In this document: positions 1-10,018 of the stretch, one piece after another
Layout of the letters: every line of letters starts with the position of its first letter
How positions within the stretch are numbered: the stretch's first letter is position 1
Assembly (NCBI GenBank): GCA_037042915.1
Contig: CM073197.1
Span: 1,550,001-1,614,000, forward strand
From: Auricularia sp. M13
Lineage: Eukaryota; Basidiomycota; Agaricomycetes; Auriculariales; Auriculariaceae
Reading direction: 5' to 3'
DNA length: 64,000 nt
Notes under the pieces: generated by a model
Database searches by the model: none
Told to the model about the DNA's origin: nothing
Seen by the model: the letters and a program-made list of their open reading frames with translations, nothing else
Translations under genes and position numbers: made by a program

Positions 1-841
1 CGCGAAGCAGCATGCGCCGGGTGTCTACTGCGCCGCCCCGGCCTGTCTCTTACGCGCCGTCCATGGCGCCCTCGCGACATTCCATCTATTCGGCGTCTGC
101 GTCTACGATTCGCGGTGCGCCGCATCAGCCGCACAACCGTATCGACATCGTACTGCCGCGCCCTTACAACCCGAGACATTTGTGCCCGTAGCGCCCTTCA
201 TGTCAAGTCACTCACGTACAGGCTCTGATCGTTCCCGAATGAGCATGGGCGCGATGAGCACGTTTACTCACGGACAGGCTTGGCGGGATGACAGCCCAAG
301 TAGAGAAGGTTTGTTCAATCGCTGTCATATTGTAACTAAAACGCTAACGACGTGTAGGTTCTATTGCCGACGATGTAATGTCTGTGAGATCGCAAAGGTC
401 TACGGCAACGATATCCGCCTCGGCCCAGGCACCTCTCTACGATCCTCGATATCCCCAATCCTGACTGCGCTTCCTCCAGTGCCTCCGCTCCCTGCGTCAG
501 TCACTCGGTCATCCTCTCCGGCTTCGCCAGCGAAGGAGTCGCGTTCTAACACTCCACGTCCCAATACTAGCACCACTATCGCGAGCCTCACTGACGCCCT
601 TGGCCTTTCTGGCACCGTTACGCCGACGTCCGCTGGGACGAGAACACCTGTTCTGCCTTCGCCTTCGGCGGCTAGCATATCGACGGCGGAGTACAGCACG
701 CCTCTCGGCTCCCCAGACATGCTGGACATCAGAGCTCCGCATGCTATCCTACCTCCTAGGATGTCGCTGGAAGAGCTCGCTGCTGCCGCGGTTGATACTC
801 TGCTCGCGGGACCGCCCCAGCAACAGCAGCAACGCACATAG
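1..841 (+). CDS. 3' part of a Ser/Pro-rich protein, unrecognised; frame broken twice
   Basis: The gene enters from the left edge. The visible part is low-complexity, rich in Ser, Pro, Thr and Ala, with the phrase RIDIVLPAPLQPETF recovered only if one base is missing near 156-160. One intron (about 306-356) joins SPSREG to SIADDVMSVRS. A second single-base loss near 459-461 is needed to connect YDPRYPQS to LTALPPVPPLP, after which the frame stays open to a TAG at 839-841. The end carries a short helical patch, MSLEELAAAAVDTLLAG, followed by a poly-Gln run. No catalytic domain is visible, so no function is proposed. It could be the cytosolic tail of a membrane protein, but that is a guess. The two frame breaks resemble those in other conserved genes of this window and are probably assembly indels. 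Confidence 0.55.
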   Translation, partial: AKQHAPGVYCAAPACLLRAVHGALATFHLFGVCVYDSRCAASAAQPYRHRTAAPLQPETFVPVAPFMSSHSRTGSDRSRMSMGAMSTFTHGQAWRDDSPSREGLFNRCHIVTKTLTTCRFYCRRCNVCEIAKVYGNDIRLGPGTSLRSSISPILTALPPVPPLPASVTRSSSPASPAKESRSNTPRPNTSTTIASLTDALGLSGTVTPTSAGTRTPVLPSPSAASISTAEYSTPLGSPDMLDIRAPHAILPPRMSLEELAAAAVDTLLAGPPQQQQQRT

Positions 842-1258
842 CCCATGTTATTCTTTCCAGGATCCTAGCAGCGGTTTCGGGCTGAACACGGTCTCCTACA
901 CTAGGTGTTACCGTGCTCTATGCCGACGTTCTTTCATTCTCTGCTAAATCCGGATGGATGTGAGCTTACATTTTTATCTACGGCACGCTCATGTTTTATA
1001 AGCTGTCTATCTTCTGCTTCTCCAGAGACGGTTGGTTTCTTTACCCCTGCGTGTGCTCCTGTACAGTTAGACCTGCCTACTAGTAGTATTAGGTACAGAC
1101 AGAATGTCGCATGACAATGCTGGAAATATTTGGAGCTCTTGAAGACATCGTGTGTATGCTTGGAAGCTCGGAACGCCCGTCGGAACATACTTGAACCAGG
1201 TCATGCGTCCAATGTTGCCGACGTTAGTTGCTCTGCGACACTCAGTCGCTCGCCCACC
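842..1258. other. Intergenic, no gene seen
   Basis: Between the stop of the left-edge gene and the thiolase start. It should hold the 3' UTR of the first gene and the promoter of the second. Short open frames here are not protein-like. Confidence 0.5.
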
Positions 1259-2958
1259 ATGTTGAAACTTGCGCGTCAAGGACTCACGGCTGCTCAGCTT
1301 ACGCGACGCTATGCACATACACACTCGGCGGCGGCACAGGCTCTGATGAAGAAGAACCCTGAGGATGTGGTCATTACCTTCGCGAAACGGAGCGCAATGG
1401 GACGCGCTAAGAAGGGACAGCTCAAGGATACGAGTGTGGACGCGCTGCTCTATGCTATGTTCGAAGTGTGTGCGTCGCCAATCTGCTTTGTTCGGGCTCT
1501 GAGACTCGCGCAGAGGACGCTCGCTCAGACCAAGCTCGACCCAAGCACCATAGATGACATTTGCGTGGGTCAGCACTAACGTCGCTGCCCAGCAGCATGT
1601 TCTCAATACAGCCTTCAAGGAACGTGTCACCCGCCATCGCCGTTGTATGTTTCGCGGGCTGCAGCACTGGCGGCCGGGATACCAGCAGACGTACCCATCT
1701 CAACCGTGAACCGCCTATGCTCGTCTGGTTTAATGGCTATTCGGAGGTGCGCTGGGTCTTCTAGCATGTTTAATCAGTAGATTGATGTTGTGCCAATGGT
1801 GAAGCATCGCGAACGACATCCGGGCAGGCGAGGCTAAGCTCGGAATCGCAGTCGGCGTGGAGAGCATGTCGCTGCAGTGCGTAGAACATTGAAGACTGGA
1901 GTCTACGACCTCTGACCCGTTACAAGCCCACGTCCCACACCGCAGGTATCGGCCACTGTCGGTGCAAATGCGGTTGCGGACGATTGCATTCAGGTAAGGT
2001 ATCGTGCGGTATATAACCCGCGCTGACAGGCATTATGTGCTTTAGCCCATGGGATGGACTAACGAGATGGTAGCGCAGCATTTCAAGATCTCTCGCGAGA
2101 AACAAGACGAGTATGCCTTACGCTCGCACGAACGCGCAATACAAGCATCTGCATCGGGCATATTCGCCGATGAAATCCTCCGTCTGCGTATCGGAGAAGC
2201 CATAGTGGACACGGACGACACTATCCGACCCGGAGTGACGCTGGAAGGTCTCGCGAAACTGAAGCCAGCATTTGCCGAGTGGGGCGACGCCTGTACCACT
2301 GCTGGTAATGCAAGCGGAATTGGCGACGGCGCCGCAATATTGATTCTCACGACGCGCGCAAATGCGGAGAAGGAGAATATGCAGGTAGTTGCGAAGTGGG
2401 GCGGTTGCGTGGTAGCTGGTTGGCATATCTTGTCAGGTGATGTGCTCTTTCCACTGATGACCTCCCTATAACAGGCGTCGAGCCGCGGTATATGGGCATT
2501 GCACCTGTAGTGGCGATCCCGAAACTTCTGAAGATGACGGGACTTGCTAAGGAGGACATCAGCGTCTGGGAGGTGCCTGCTGACTCGGACTGCATTGGAT
2601 AGTACTCACTCTTTTCAGATAAACGAAGCGTTTGCGGCCCAGTTTGCGTATTGTGTGGAGACGTTGAAGCTCCCCATAGAGAATGTCAACCCTCAGTAAG
2701 TAATCAATGGTGGTTTTTGTTTCGCATTTACCCTCATCTTTTCCAGGGGTGGTTCAATCGCACTGTCGCATCCTTTGGGGATGAGTGAGTAGTATCGTCG
2801 ATGGTTTTATCGCGCACTAAGAATCTCTCCCAGCTGGAGCAAGGCTTCCAGTCACAGGGCTTGCTGAGCTCAGACGGCGCAACGAACCCATTTTATGCAC
2901 TAGCATGTGCATCGGGAGTGGCATGGGTGCTGCCGCGCTCTTCGTTAACGAACTTTGA
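1259..2958 (+). CDS. 3-ketoacyl-CoA thiolase (acetyl-CoA acyltransferase)
   Basis: Catalyses the thiolytic last step of fatty-acid beta-oxidation. Starting at ATG 1259 and removing about eight short introns gives a continuous protein of roughly 410 residues. Family signatures appear in order: DVVITFAKRSAMGRAKKG near the N-terminus, NRLCSSGLMAIRS with the nucleophilic cysteine, PMGWTNEMVAQ, INEAFAAQFAYC, GGSIALSHPLGMTGAR with the catalytic histidine, and CIGSGMGAA with the second cysteine, ending NEL at 2958. Introns include 1568-1620 (joining ICVG to TCHPPSP), one ending at the TTTAG before PMGW, and one between GM and TGAR. The TCHPPSPLYVSRAAALAAGIP-type region favours the peroxisomal POT1/ACAA1 branch. 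The N-terminus (MLKLARQGLTAAQLTRR) is basic and amphipathic like a mitochondrial presequence, so compartment is uncertain. No frame break was found. Confidence 0.93.
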
Positions 2959-3569
2959 AGTTATTAAGAGGCAAATGTACTCAAATTTGAAACAGCCGAC
3001 TGCGGGGCCAGCAGAGTGTCTACTCAGTACTGCTACAGCCTGCTAAGTACAAGCTGACTCAAGCTGCCCGAATTACAACATGCGTAGTTGATCCGCATTG
3101 CATTCCATGCCAGTGCACTGCTACAGCCATCATCAAGATGCTTGAATCATCCTGTTCCTTCGCATGCAGGTCTCCCGACCTTTCGCGTGCGATGCCCGCT
3201 CTATCGGACCTGTGTGTACAGACAGTGCTTGGACGTGAGGCTCCAAGATGACGCCCGATAGACAGTATGTTTGGTTGATTCCGGATACTTACTTGCACGC
3301 GACATGTGCCTTGACGACGGAAAGAAGCATTTGGTTGTCATGCTCCGGGACGGCTCCTCTGGCCCCGCACTTTGTCAACTATCTTCTGGACCACACGGCG
3401 TGCTGGGCTGCGCGGTGTTATAATTCATTCTCCTCATCTCCTTTTCACCTTCTTTCGTCGCCCGTCCTTGGGGCCTTGAGGCACTTCCTCGAGCGCGAGC
3501 CGCTCACTGCATATCTTCCTGAGTCCCTTCGATCGACTCGACAGCAGTGCAGTCATTTACTTTGACATT
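2959..3569. other. Intergenic, no gene seen
   Basis: About 610 bases between two genes on the same strand. An open frame around 3248-3565 is not protein-like and has no recognisable motif. The stretch should contain the promoter of the membrane protein that follows. Confidence 0.45.
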
Positions 3570-4619
3570 ATGCGCGGATTTAAGACCACACGCATCGTCG
3601 TTGCGGGTGCGTATGTTTGCTGCAACGTCCCTGCATGCCCTGACAGCCTCCTTAGCGCTGACCCTGCTCGCCAATGCCGCCTTCGCCTTATTCCTGATAC
3701 TTGACTTCATACGCTTCTCAACGGACGTGCACCCTGAGCCGTTTCATGGTGAGAGTGCAGTCTGGTTCCCGTCTGCAGTATTCACAGACGTTGGCACAGG
3801 TCCTGTCGTTTTAGCCGTTCTGGGACCTGCTGCTTTGGTCGTACTCCTGACTGCTGTGACGTGCGTAAACCCCTATCGTATCCCTTAAGCGTCGCCCTCT
3901 CAGCGAATCTACCGCAGTGCGATTGTCGACCTCGCACGACGACACAATCCTGCTGCAGTCACCCAAGTGCGCGTCGAGCTGTCATGGCTTGGCGTATGCA
4001 TCTTCCTGCAATACTCCGCAGCACTTGCATTCACGACACTTTATTTCTTTGCATTCAAATGTGTTGCAGGTATGCTCGTCTCCCAGTCCGATCAGCCCGG
4101 TTTCCTCTCACCGACTCTGCGTAGCGGTCGAAGCTGCCACATGCCGCACCATTAACCTCATTACCCTCGCCGCATCGTGGGCTATACCTTTCACAAGTGT
4201 GTATGCTTCAATGGCGTATCTTCGTGTCTGATCCTGTGGCAGCTCTCTGTTACTTTTTCTTCTTCCTCGCGGTTTCCTGTCGTGCCGCCAGGCGCGACCC
4301 TTCCGTCTGGCGAACACCTGTGCTCGCTGTGGACTGGGAAGGTACCGTATTTGACGACGCAAAGTCTATCGCCAGTTTCGTGAATAGGGAGGATGCATTT
4401 ATGACGGTCAAGACGAACATGCTCTTGCCGCCGAATGTCTTCCTCGACGACAAGACCCGACGAGCCTCCACCGCAAAATCCGTCGCCAGATCGGTGGACA
4501 GCTCGTACTCAACGGACACGCTCGTCATGCGCGGTGGCTCTCCTGCGAGTCGCACCCCTGCGCCTCAGCAGAGTAGCCTCAGCAAAGTTCGGTACTTTCA
4601 GGCGACCACGAGCACATAG
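3570..4619 (+). CDS. Four-helix membrane protein, MARVEL-like, unknown role
   Basis: From ATG 3570, four introns with GTGCGT, GTGCGT, GTATGC and GTGTGT donors are removed. The protein starts MRGFKTTRIVVAASLAL and has four hydrophobic segments: SLALTLLANAAFALFLILDF, GPVVLAVLGPAALVVLLTAV, a helix around LGVCIFLQYSAALAFTTLYF, and NLITLAASWAIPFTLCYFFF. A soluble Ser/Thr-rich tail of about 110 residues follows (TAKSVARSVDSSYST, then SKVRYFQATTST) and ends at TAG 4619. Four helices with short loops and a cytosolic tail fit the MARVEL-type membrane proteins common in agaricomycetes, but I cannot prove membership by eye. It ends 52 bases from the convergent gene at 4672. Confidence 0.65.
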
Positions 4620-4671
4620 CTTCATGTCTGTATTGATACCACGAATCGGATTAAGTATTTGTACCAGGATG

Positions 4672-5379
4672 CTATGCACGATTGATGCAAACTGTTCGAA
4701 AGAAGACGCAGTGATTTACTCCAAACCTGAGCTTCGCATTGAGCAGAACACATCGCAAACGCTCATCGCAATTGCGTCTCAGTGACTTAATTATCTGTGA
4801 AATTTCGATCAGTTCGATTCCACCATAAATATTGAACTTACCCCTTCTAAGAGAGTCTCCAAAATATAGCTTATCATCAGGCGCGCGTACAGGACGATCG
4901 CCTTGTGGGTCTGCCTCGTACTCGTGTCGGATTTTACTTTCGTACCACGCCTGCTTGTCTCGTCGTTCCCTAGCTAGCAGCTCGGCCTCGCGCTCCTTGC
5001 TGGGCACCCATTTGCTCTTCAATATTCGACGGACGGCCTCTGGACTGATCTTGAACTTTTCGGCAAGGACGGGAGTGGTAAAAAGCTTGGGGTTGTGATT
5101 ATGTAGAGCGCGTAGGCCGTCCATAGCGTCTCTCGACAACTTTTTAGGAGGCTGCCAGCCATCAGGAAAGCGCTTCTTCATGGTTTGACGGTGTGCTCTG
5201 TATTCCTCCGGCGTCGGCCCCTCGTGAAGCGCATGCTTGGGAGACCGCCACGGCGCTTTTGGCCGTAGGAGCTGGGGCGCAGTGGATGAGGAAGCGGTAT
5301 TGCTCGCATAGCGTGCGCCAGAGGGAGTGCTCGCGCCTGTGACCCCCGTTGCGCGAGCAAATAAGCGACGGAGGAACAT
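4672..5379 (-). CDS. RRG9/neugrin-type mitochondrial protein
   Basis: A 235-residue frame starting at [17 protein letters not shown], a basic Ser/Ala-rich N-terminus typical of a mitochondrial targeting presequence. The core [18 protein letters not shown], then [20 protein letters not shown] and [15 protein letters not shown], is the helix-turn-helix-like signature of the Rrg9/neugrin family. That family is needed for respiratory growth and mitochondrial genome or ribosome upkeep in yeast. [12 protein letters not shown] segment near the C-terminus also fits. The last 40 residues (after [11 protein letters not shown]) look less conserved, and an intron near the 3' end could replace them. The gene is convergent with the membrane protein ending at 4619. 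Family assignment is good; the exact 3' end is less certain. Confidence 0.8.
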   Translation of the reverse strand: MFLRRLFARATGVTGASTPSGARYASNTASSSTAPQLLRPKAPWRSPKHALHEGPTPEEYRAHRQTMKKRFPDGWQPPKKLSRDAMDGLRALHNHNPKLFTTPVLAEKFKISPEAVRRILKSKWVPSKEREAELLARERRDKQAWYESKIRHEYEADPQGDRPVRAPDDKLYFGDSLRRGKFNIYGGIELIEISQIIKSLRRNCDERLRCVLLNAKLRFGVNHCVFFRTVCINRA

Positions 5380-5563
5380 GATGATGGACTTGAAGGACGC
5401 GTTGGGCGGCAGCGACCGGTGGCGTTGGCTTCTTCGCTCAGAAAATTTCTCTTCCAGTCATACCGCATTCTTTGAGCACAATTCGAGTCGGATATGCTGT
5501 AGTCCAGGTGCGTCTAAATAATAATCATACATTGTCCGTCCAGTATAGCTAACGTCCGAGTAT

Positions 5564-6306
5564 TCACAGATAATAAACGCTTGCACGCACACATGCTGCG
5601 TGGATAGCGACCATCCCTAGACACACCGTTGCCGCCAGCGAGAGCCACGGCTGTGACTTTTCAGTGCAATGCGAGGAAACGTTGCGATGGCGTACCAATG
5701 GCCCAAATGAAGCGCTCTCTGCCTCGCGTCGCAGCTGGTCCCGTGCAGACGCAAAGATGGATATCATGAAGGCGAAAGCCACCAGAGATGCGAGGAATGC
5801 GACCCAGACCGCGATGGTATGCGCAGGTATTGGATAGACTCGCCGCGGTCGACAGAAAGCCGGCAGCAAGGTCAACAACGCCAGCAGCGACAACACAGCA
5901 GCTATTTACATGCGTCAGTAGCTCGTATTATGGTAGAGCAGTGCAATATCTGACCTATTGGATAGAAAACCAGAGTCTTGGTCATGCCATAAACTATGAC
6001 AGGAGGCCATGCATATCCCAGCCTCAGAGCACGATCAGTGGCATGAGCGGTCACTGGTCGAGGACTCACTGGGTACTAGAGCAGGCTGCCGTGTTGTCTG
6101 GACAGAACCCCCACCCTCCGAACTTGACACCGGATGCATGCAGAAAGTACAGCACGCGCGGCCCAAGTGGCAGGGAGAAGGTTACGAGCGTCCTGCACAG
6201 ATGCCTTAACATGGCATACCCGCGATCACGAACGATGGACATACAACAGCACGAACGATGTAAGCACAAGGAATGCTATCGGAACGAAGGGTCCAGCAGT
6301 GGCCAT
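5564..6306 (-). CDS. SUR7/PalI family four-helix membrane protein
   Basis: Plasma-membrane protein of the SUR7/PalI group, which includes pH-sensing PalI/Rim9 and eisosome Sur7. From ATG at 6306 (minus strand), about four introns are removed. The N-terminal helix is PFVPIAFLVLTSFVLL. Next comes an extracellular loop with the family pattern GVKFGGWGFC, then cysteine and LGYAWPP. Further helices lie in LVFYPIAAVLSLLALLTLL, IAVWVAFLASLVAFAFMISIF and PWLSLAATVCLGMVAIHA. The second intron (GTGAGT...GAG) joins ACSSTQ to LGYAW, and the last joins SFGPL to PWLSL. The start codon shares its A with the TA target site of a MITE-like element lying directly upstream (6308-6882), so the old promoter has been pushed about 575 bases away. 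Confidence is high for the family and moderate for the first exon. Confidence 0.8.
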
Positions 6307-6307
6307 A

Positions 6308-6332
6308 CAGTGTTGGCCCACTCCTTGATACA
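6308..6332 (+). repeat. Left terminal inverted repeat of the element
   Basis: Twenty-five bases, 24 of them matching the reverse complement of 6858-6882. Its outer end touches the start codon of the SUR7/PalI-type gene. Confidence 0.75.
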
Positions 6333-6857
6333 GCACCACTCCTTGATACATTTGACATTTCCTCCTTCATATTGTCCATCCTGACTCAATAATAAATACT
6401 ATAATTGTATATACAGTATTGTGCATATCCATGAATATAATTACGATTTTAGAATGTGTTGTGGGTGAGATGGCTACACGGTGGGACAGGTGCCGTTGCC
6501 AAGCGGAGTGCCATGTCGGCCGACCCCAAATCTCCAACCTCTCCCTGTGTGACATCTGACTTCCCCTCCTCAAATCATTGCTCTAGCCATATAGACAAAA
6601 GCTATATCTGATACTTTAACCCATTTACAGCGGTAAAAGGGGTGCAATTGCCGAGAAAATGTCATTGGTCAAAGTGTATCAAGGACCAGTAAGTGCCGTT
6701 TTGACACCTCATACCGAACAATTTACCACAACTGCAAAACTCGTCCCTTGGCTCTGGCTATTTTTTCCATAGACCACAAGAAGGTCTAGTTGGATGCTAC
6801 AAGAACTCAGACGAAGGGGAAGCAATTTACTGGAGAAAAAGACCCGGTGCAGAAAAG

Positions 6858-6882
6858 TGTATCACGGAGTGGGCCAACACTG
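6858..6882 (-). repeat. Right terminal inverted repeat of the element
   Basis: Twenty-five bases that pair with 6308-6332 with one mismatch (G for T at the 18th base from the outer end). The repeat is followed by TA. Confidence 0.75.
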
Positions 6883-6884
6883 TA

Positions 6885-7291
6885 CGAGAGCGCAGCTTGC
6901 TTCTCTGTCCGGTGAATCTGCCAGCTTTATGTACATCCGCAAGGATGCCTCGTGGATTGACACAACGAGCTTGCAATGCGTCATAACATGAATGACACGT
7001 GGGATAATGTCGAGGCCAGTCCTCCGCCTGGGTCGAGCATGCGCACAAGCTTTCAATCGCCCCTCTCATTCCAGCTCATCGTGGGCGTCGATGATATCTC
7101 TGAGCCAAGGTTATTCAGGAAATCTCTGCTATCAGTCCGGGTCATATGTGTCCTACGCTGGAACATTCTTCGGTTCCGACGTTCCCACGGCAGTGCCTCA
7201 CATTGAGAGAGCAGAAGCAAGCGGAATATGTTATCTGAAATTAAACTCATAAATATCAAGACTGCCGTTCTCAGCTACATTCAAGGTATGC
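6885..7291. other. Intergenic, displaced upstream region of the SUR7/PalI gene
   Basis: About 400 bases between the right end of the element and the stop of the LPMO-CFEM gene. Before the insertion this stretch lay directly upstream of the SUR7/PalI start codon. No convincing gene is seen. Confidence 0.45.
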
Positions 7292-8812
7292 CTACAGTTC
7301 CCTCGATGTCATGGTGGAAATGAACAGGCGGTCGCGCTTCCCCATCTGACCTGTTTGCAAAGCGCGCTTCGCCGCACGCCTCACCATCTTGGCAGTACCT
7401 GCGCAAAGGCCGTCGAAGGAAGAAATGGCAAGCGAGGTTTGGCTACCCTGCGTCGAAAGTCAGATGCCAGAGTTCCGACAAGGACAGTGCCAGATGAACG
7501 TACACAGTGGTCCCGAGAGCAATTCTCAAATGCAGCCGTGAATTTGCTTACTTGACACATGCAAGTGACATCGTTGGCGCCGCAGTCGGGGGCAAGGTGT
7601 GCATGCTCAGTGATCTTGACGCCGAAGCACATGGTGGCACACGAAGGAGCGGCTGCGTAAAGCGTAAGAACGAGCGAGATGAACTGTGAGAAGCTACTAG
7701 CAACCTGAGGCGCCAGGTGCTGAGCCGCAAGAGCCTGAGTTCCCACTGCCACTTCCATTGTCACCGCCGCTGCCGGTTTCGCCATTATTTCCTGTTTCGG
7801 TGCCATTCCCAGGCGCAGGAGAAGCACTCCCACCACTGGCAAGCTCCAAAACCCCCGGACCGGGAACAGTCCCTGGGTCGATATTTCCGTTGGGATATGC
7901 GCCAGGGAACTTGACGGTCTTGAAGTTGGGCTGAGCGGAGGCGCCATCGTTGACATATATTTGGCCGCAGAAAGGATAATACTGGTCCTGTTGCGTGTTT
8001 TGGTTGAGCGACTGTGGAATGAAATATCCTACGGTCTTACCTGATTACCCTCTGCGCCGCTGGACTGACCAAACGCGACCAGCTCGTAACGGAGCATGTA
8101 GCTGCCGGTCTTGATATTGCCGGGAATGGGGATGTCGTAGGTCTGACCGTTCAAGTCGCCGTGCATCTGCTTGCGCAGAGTATTCGGAATTCCTAGGAAA
8201 TGATAAGTCGTGGACCAGGGGAAAGGGTTCATCACCTCACCATCCTTCTCTGCCAAGATCTTGAACCAATCTCCCTGAGATGCGTCGAAATCTGAACAGC
8301 ATGTGAGCATTCAAATATTTTTGACGATTGATCCGATACGCACTCTGGCAAGCATCGTGAGCGTCGCCGCAGAATGCGAGGTAGGTGTTTACATGGCCCC
8401 GAGGGTGGGGGAAGCCCTCTCCGGGCTGCGCATAGGTCAGCTCGAGCGCAAGGGCGCACAGCCGAGTCTCACTCACATTGCCAGAAATAACCACTGTCAC
8501 CTTGCCACCCGCCTTCACGTCGAGAGTTTGCGCTCCGGCCTGCGAGGCGTCGCTGAAGAAGGTCCCGCCAGGAGGTGCTACAGTCTTGAACGGCGTGTCA
8601 GATGAGCCGCAAACAATGGCCTTGTTGTCGAGGAACTTGGAACCAATCCAGCCGGTGTTGTTGGGAACCTCGCGGAAGGAGGCACTGTGACCAGTCTTCT
8701 GGGCCTTCTGCCAGTCGCCGCCGTCGACACTGACTTTGGAGATGTAGCCGTGGCCAGCGACCTGAGTCGCCATGACGGCAAAAGTGGCGAGGATGAATGT
8801 GTTGAAGGTCAT
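7292..8812 (-). CDS. AA9 lytic polysaccharide monooxygenase with apparent C-terminal CFEM domain
   Basis: Secreted copper enzyme that oxidatively cleaves polysaccharide chains. From ATG 8812 a 20-residue signal peptide ends just before HGYISKVSVDG, so the mature protein starts with the copper-brace histidine. Further AA9 features are PHPRGHVNTYLAFCGD (second histidine), GDWFKI, GNIKTGSYMLRYELVAF, QYYPFCGQIYVND (axial tyrosine region) and FPGAYPNGNIDPG. A Gly/Ser/Asn/Thr-rich linker of about 45 residues follows. The AA9 frame would stop at 7697, but a 52-base intron (GTTGCT...TACGCAG) fuses it in frame to a CFEM pattern: PSCATMCFG, PDCGANDVTCMCQ, ENCSRDHC and FDGLCA. The last intron uses GTACGT...GCAG, and the stop is at 7292. 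The donor GTTGCT is weak. The alternative is an AA9 ending at 7697 plus a separate CFEM gene with no good start codon. Confidence is 0.93 for AA9 and about 0.6 for the fusion. Confidence 0.82.
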
Positions 8813-10018
8813 GTCTGAAGGGAGAGAGAACGAAGGCGAATGAAGTGGAGGGCGAACTGGGAAAGTGGAATGATATCCAGAGCCCACCACACGCTGCCTT
8901 TTATACGCGAAAGACATCCCAAACAACCGGCGTCACCACGTCCGTCGGGATCGGCGGGGCATGATTGACAGTGGATCCGGGAGAATGCCAAGTGATACCT
9001 AGGATACTAAATGTTAATCTTTGACGATCCCTCTATGATGCTCATAGAGTTGCGAGGTGAGCGAGTGGGGAAGACGTCGAAGTCATATCCGCAGCCGAGA
9101 GATTCTGCACTTTTAGGAGGGATTGTGCTAAGATGCGGCGGGAAGCACGGCGGCCGAGGTCCAGGACGAGTAAGTGATAAGTAAATTGATGATAGACAAT
9201 GAAAGTGAGCTTATACGGACAATGATGTAACGTACAGGTCTAAAGCACCTTCGTCAAAACTTTGAGGCTGTGAATCAGAGCAAACTTCGTCCTTGCCGGT
9301 GGTAAGTGAGTCAGTGAACCAACATACCATCATGCTGTGGCATGTATCGCTTTACATGTGCCGTGGATCCATAGACGCCGGTGCGCAATGTTGGCATTGC
9401 GAGCTATGCACAATAGCAGGATAGGGCCTGACCTAAGGCTTGTAAAGGTGGAAAGAAGTTGCATCGCGCAGGCGTAAAACCAATAAGAGTCCCCAATGGA
9501 CGAGGTACCATAAGACATAAGACGAAAAGTTGGTAGTAGGTAGTGAACAACATTGGTCGCTAATGTGTAGCTTTGACTTGCGCGTCGCGATCCGGACTTG
9601 TTCGTCGGAGCAGCGTTGTTCGTTCATACGAAGGTCGACCGTCGCCAGCGTAAACACAGCAAAGAGGAAGGGTAGCATCAACGGTGGTAATCAAAAGCAC
9701 GGCCTGGAGAGACATGGCACGGCCGACGTCTAGCAGTATCACTGAGTATGCCACGGAAGTACCAGGGTAGCCTAGGGTAGCATGGGCAACTGGAATTGAC
9801 ACCAGTCGCGTCGCGTCGGGCATGTTCTGAGCGCGAGTAACAAGATAGGCGAGACGGAGCACAGGCATGCCTGACAAATGAGCAACGACATGGGCATTGA
9901 GCAGCGTAGAGCTCCATACGAGTGGGATGGGGGCGCCGGAGCGGAGTTCGGCGATATCCCCGGCTTCGTCTCTGCTTTTTTGGGCGCCTATTCTGCGGCT
10001 TGCTTCTACGCTTTCGCC
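8813..10018. other. Divergent intergenic region between the LPMO and Has1 genes
   Basis: About 1.2 kb serving both promoters. Near the LPMO side lie GCGGGG at 8954-8959 and GTGGGG at 9065-9070, which match the SYGGRG core bound by the carbon-repressor Cre1/CreA in other fungi; this is suggestive only. An open frame at 9560-10042 on the minus strand has a few hydrophobic stretches but no recognisable family and overlaps the Has1 start. Confidence 0.4.
8899..8904 (-). promoter_or_regulatory. TATA box of the LPMO gene
   Basis: On the minus strand the sequence reads CGCGTATAAAAGGC, centred about 90 bases upstream of the LPMO start codon, a usual place for a fungal TATA box. Strong TATA elements fit an inducible secreted enzyme. 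Confidence 0.55.

Larger units (their letters stand above)
6308..6882. mobile_element. MITE-like element with 25-bp inverted ends and TA target duplication
   Basis: The left end reads CAGTGTTGGCCCACTCC from 6308. The right end at 6866-6882 is its exact reverse complement, and over 25 bases (6308-6332 against 6858-6882) there is one mismatch. Both ends are flanked by TA (6306-6307 and 6883-6884). Terminal CAGTG, TA duplication and 575-bp length with no transposase frame fit a non-autonomous Tc1/mariner-type element. The interior is AT-rich, unlike the GC-rich surroundings. The motif CCACTCCTTGATACA is repeated in tandem just inside the left end, and TGTATCAAGGA recurs inside. The class is inferred from end structure only. 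Confidence 0.72.

Noticed and set aside
400-846. 148-residue minus-strand open frame opposite the left-edge gene
   Set aside because: The plus strand continues a spliced Ser/Pro-rich protein; the minus frame is low-complexity antisense.
4250-4555. Minus-strand open frame opposite the four-helix membrane protein
   Set aside because: It mirrors the coding frame of the plus-strand gene; the plus strand gives conserved-looking helices and clean introns.
7381-7696. A separate CFEM protein gene starting inside the LPMO linker (ATG near 7755 on the minus strand)
   Set aside because: The only in-frame start gives 28 non-hydrophobic residues before a short hydrophobic stretch, there is no promoter room, and the fused reading uses a regular-sized intron. 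I kept it as the alternative, not the call.
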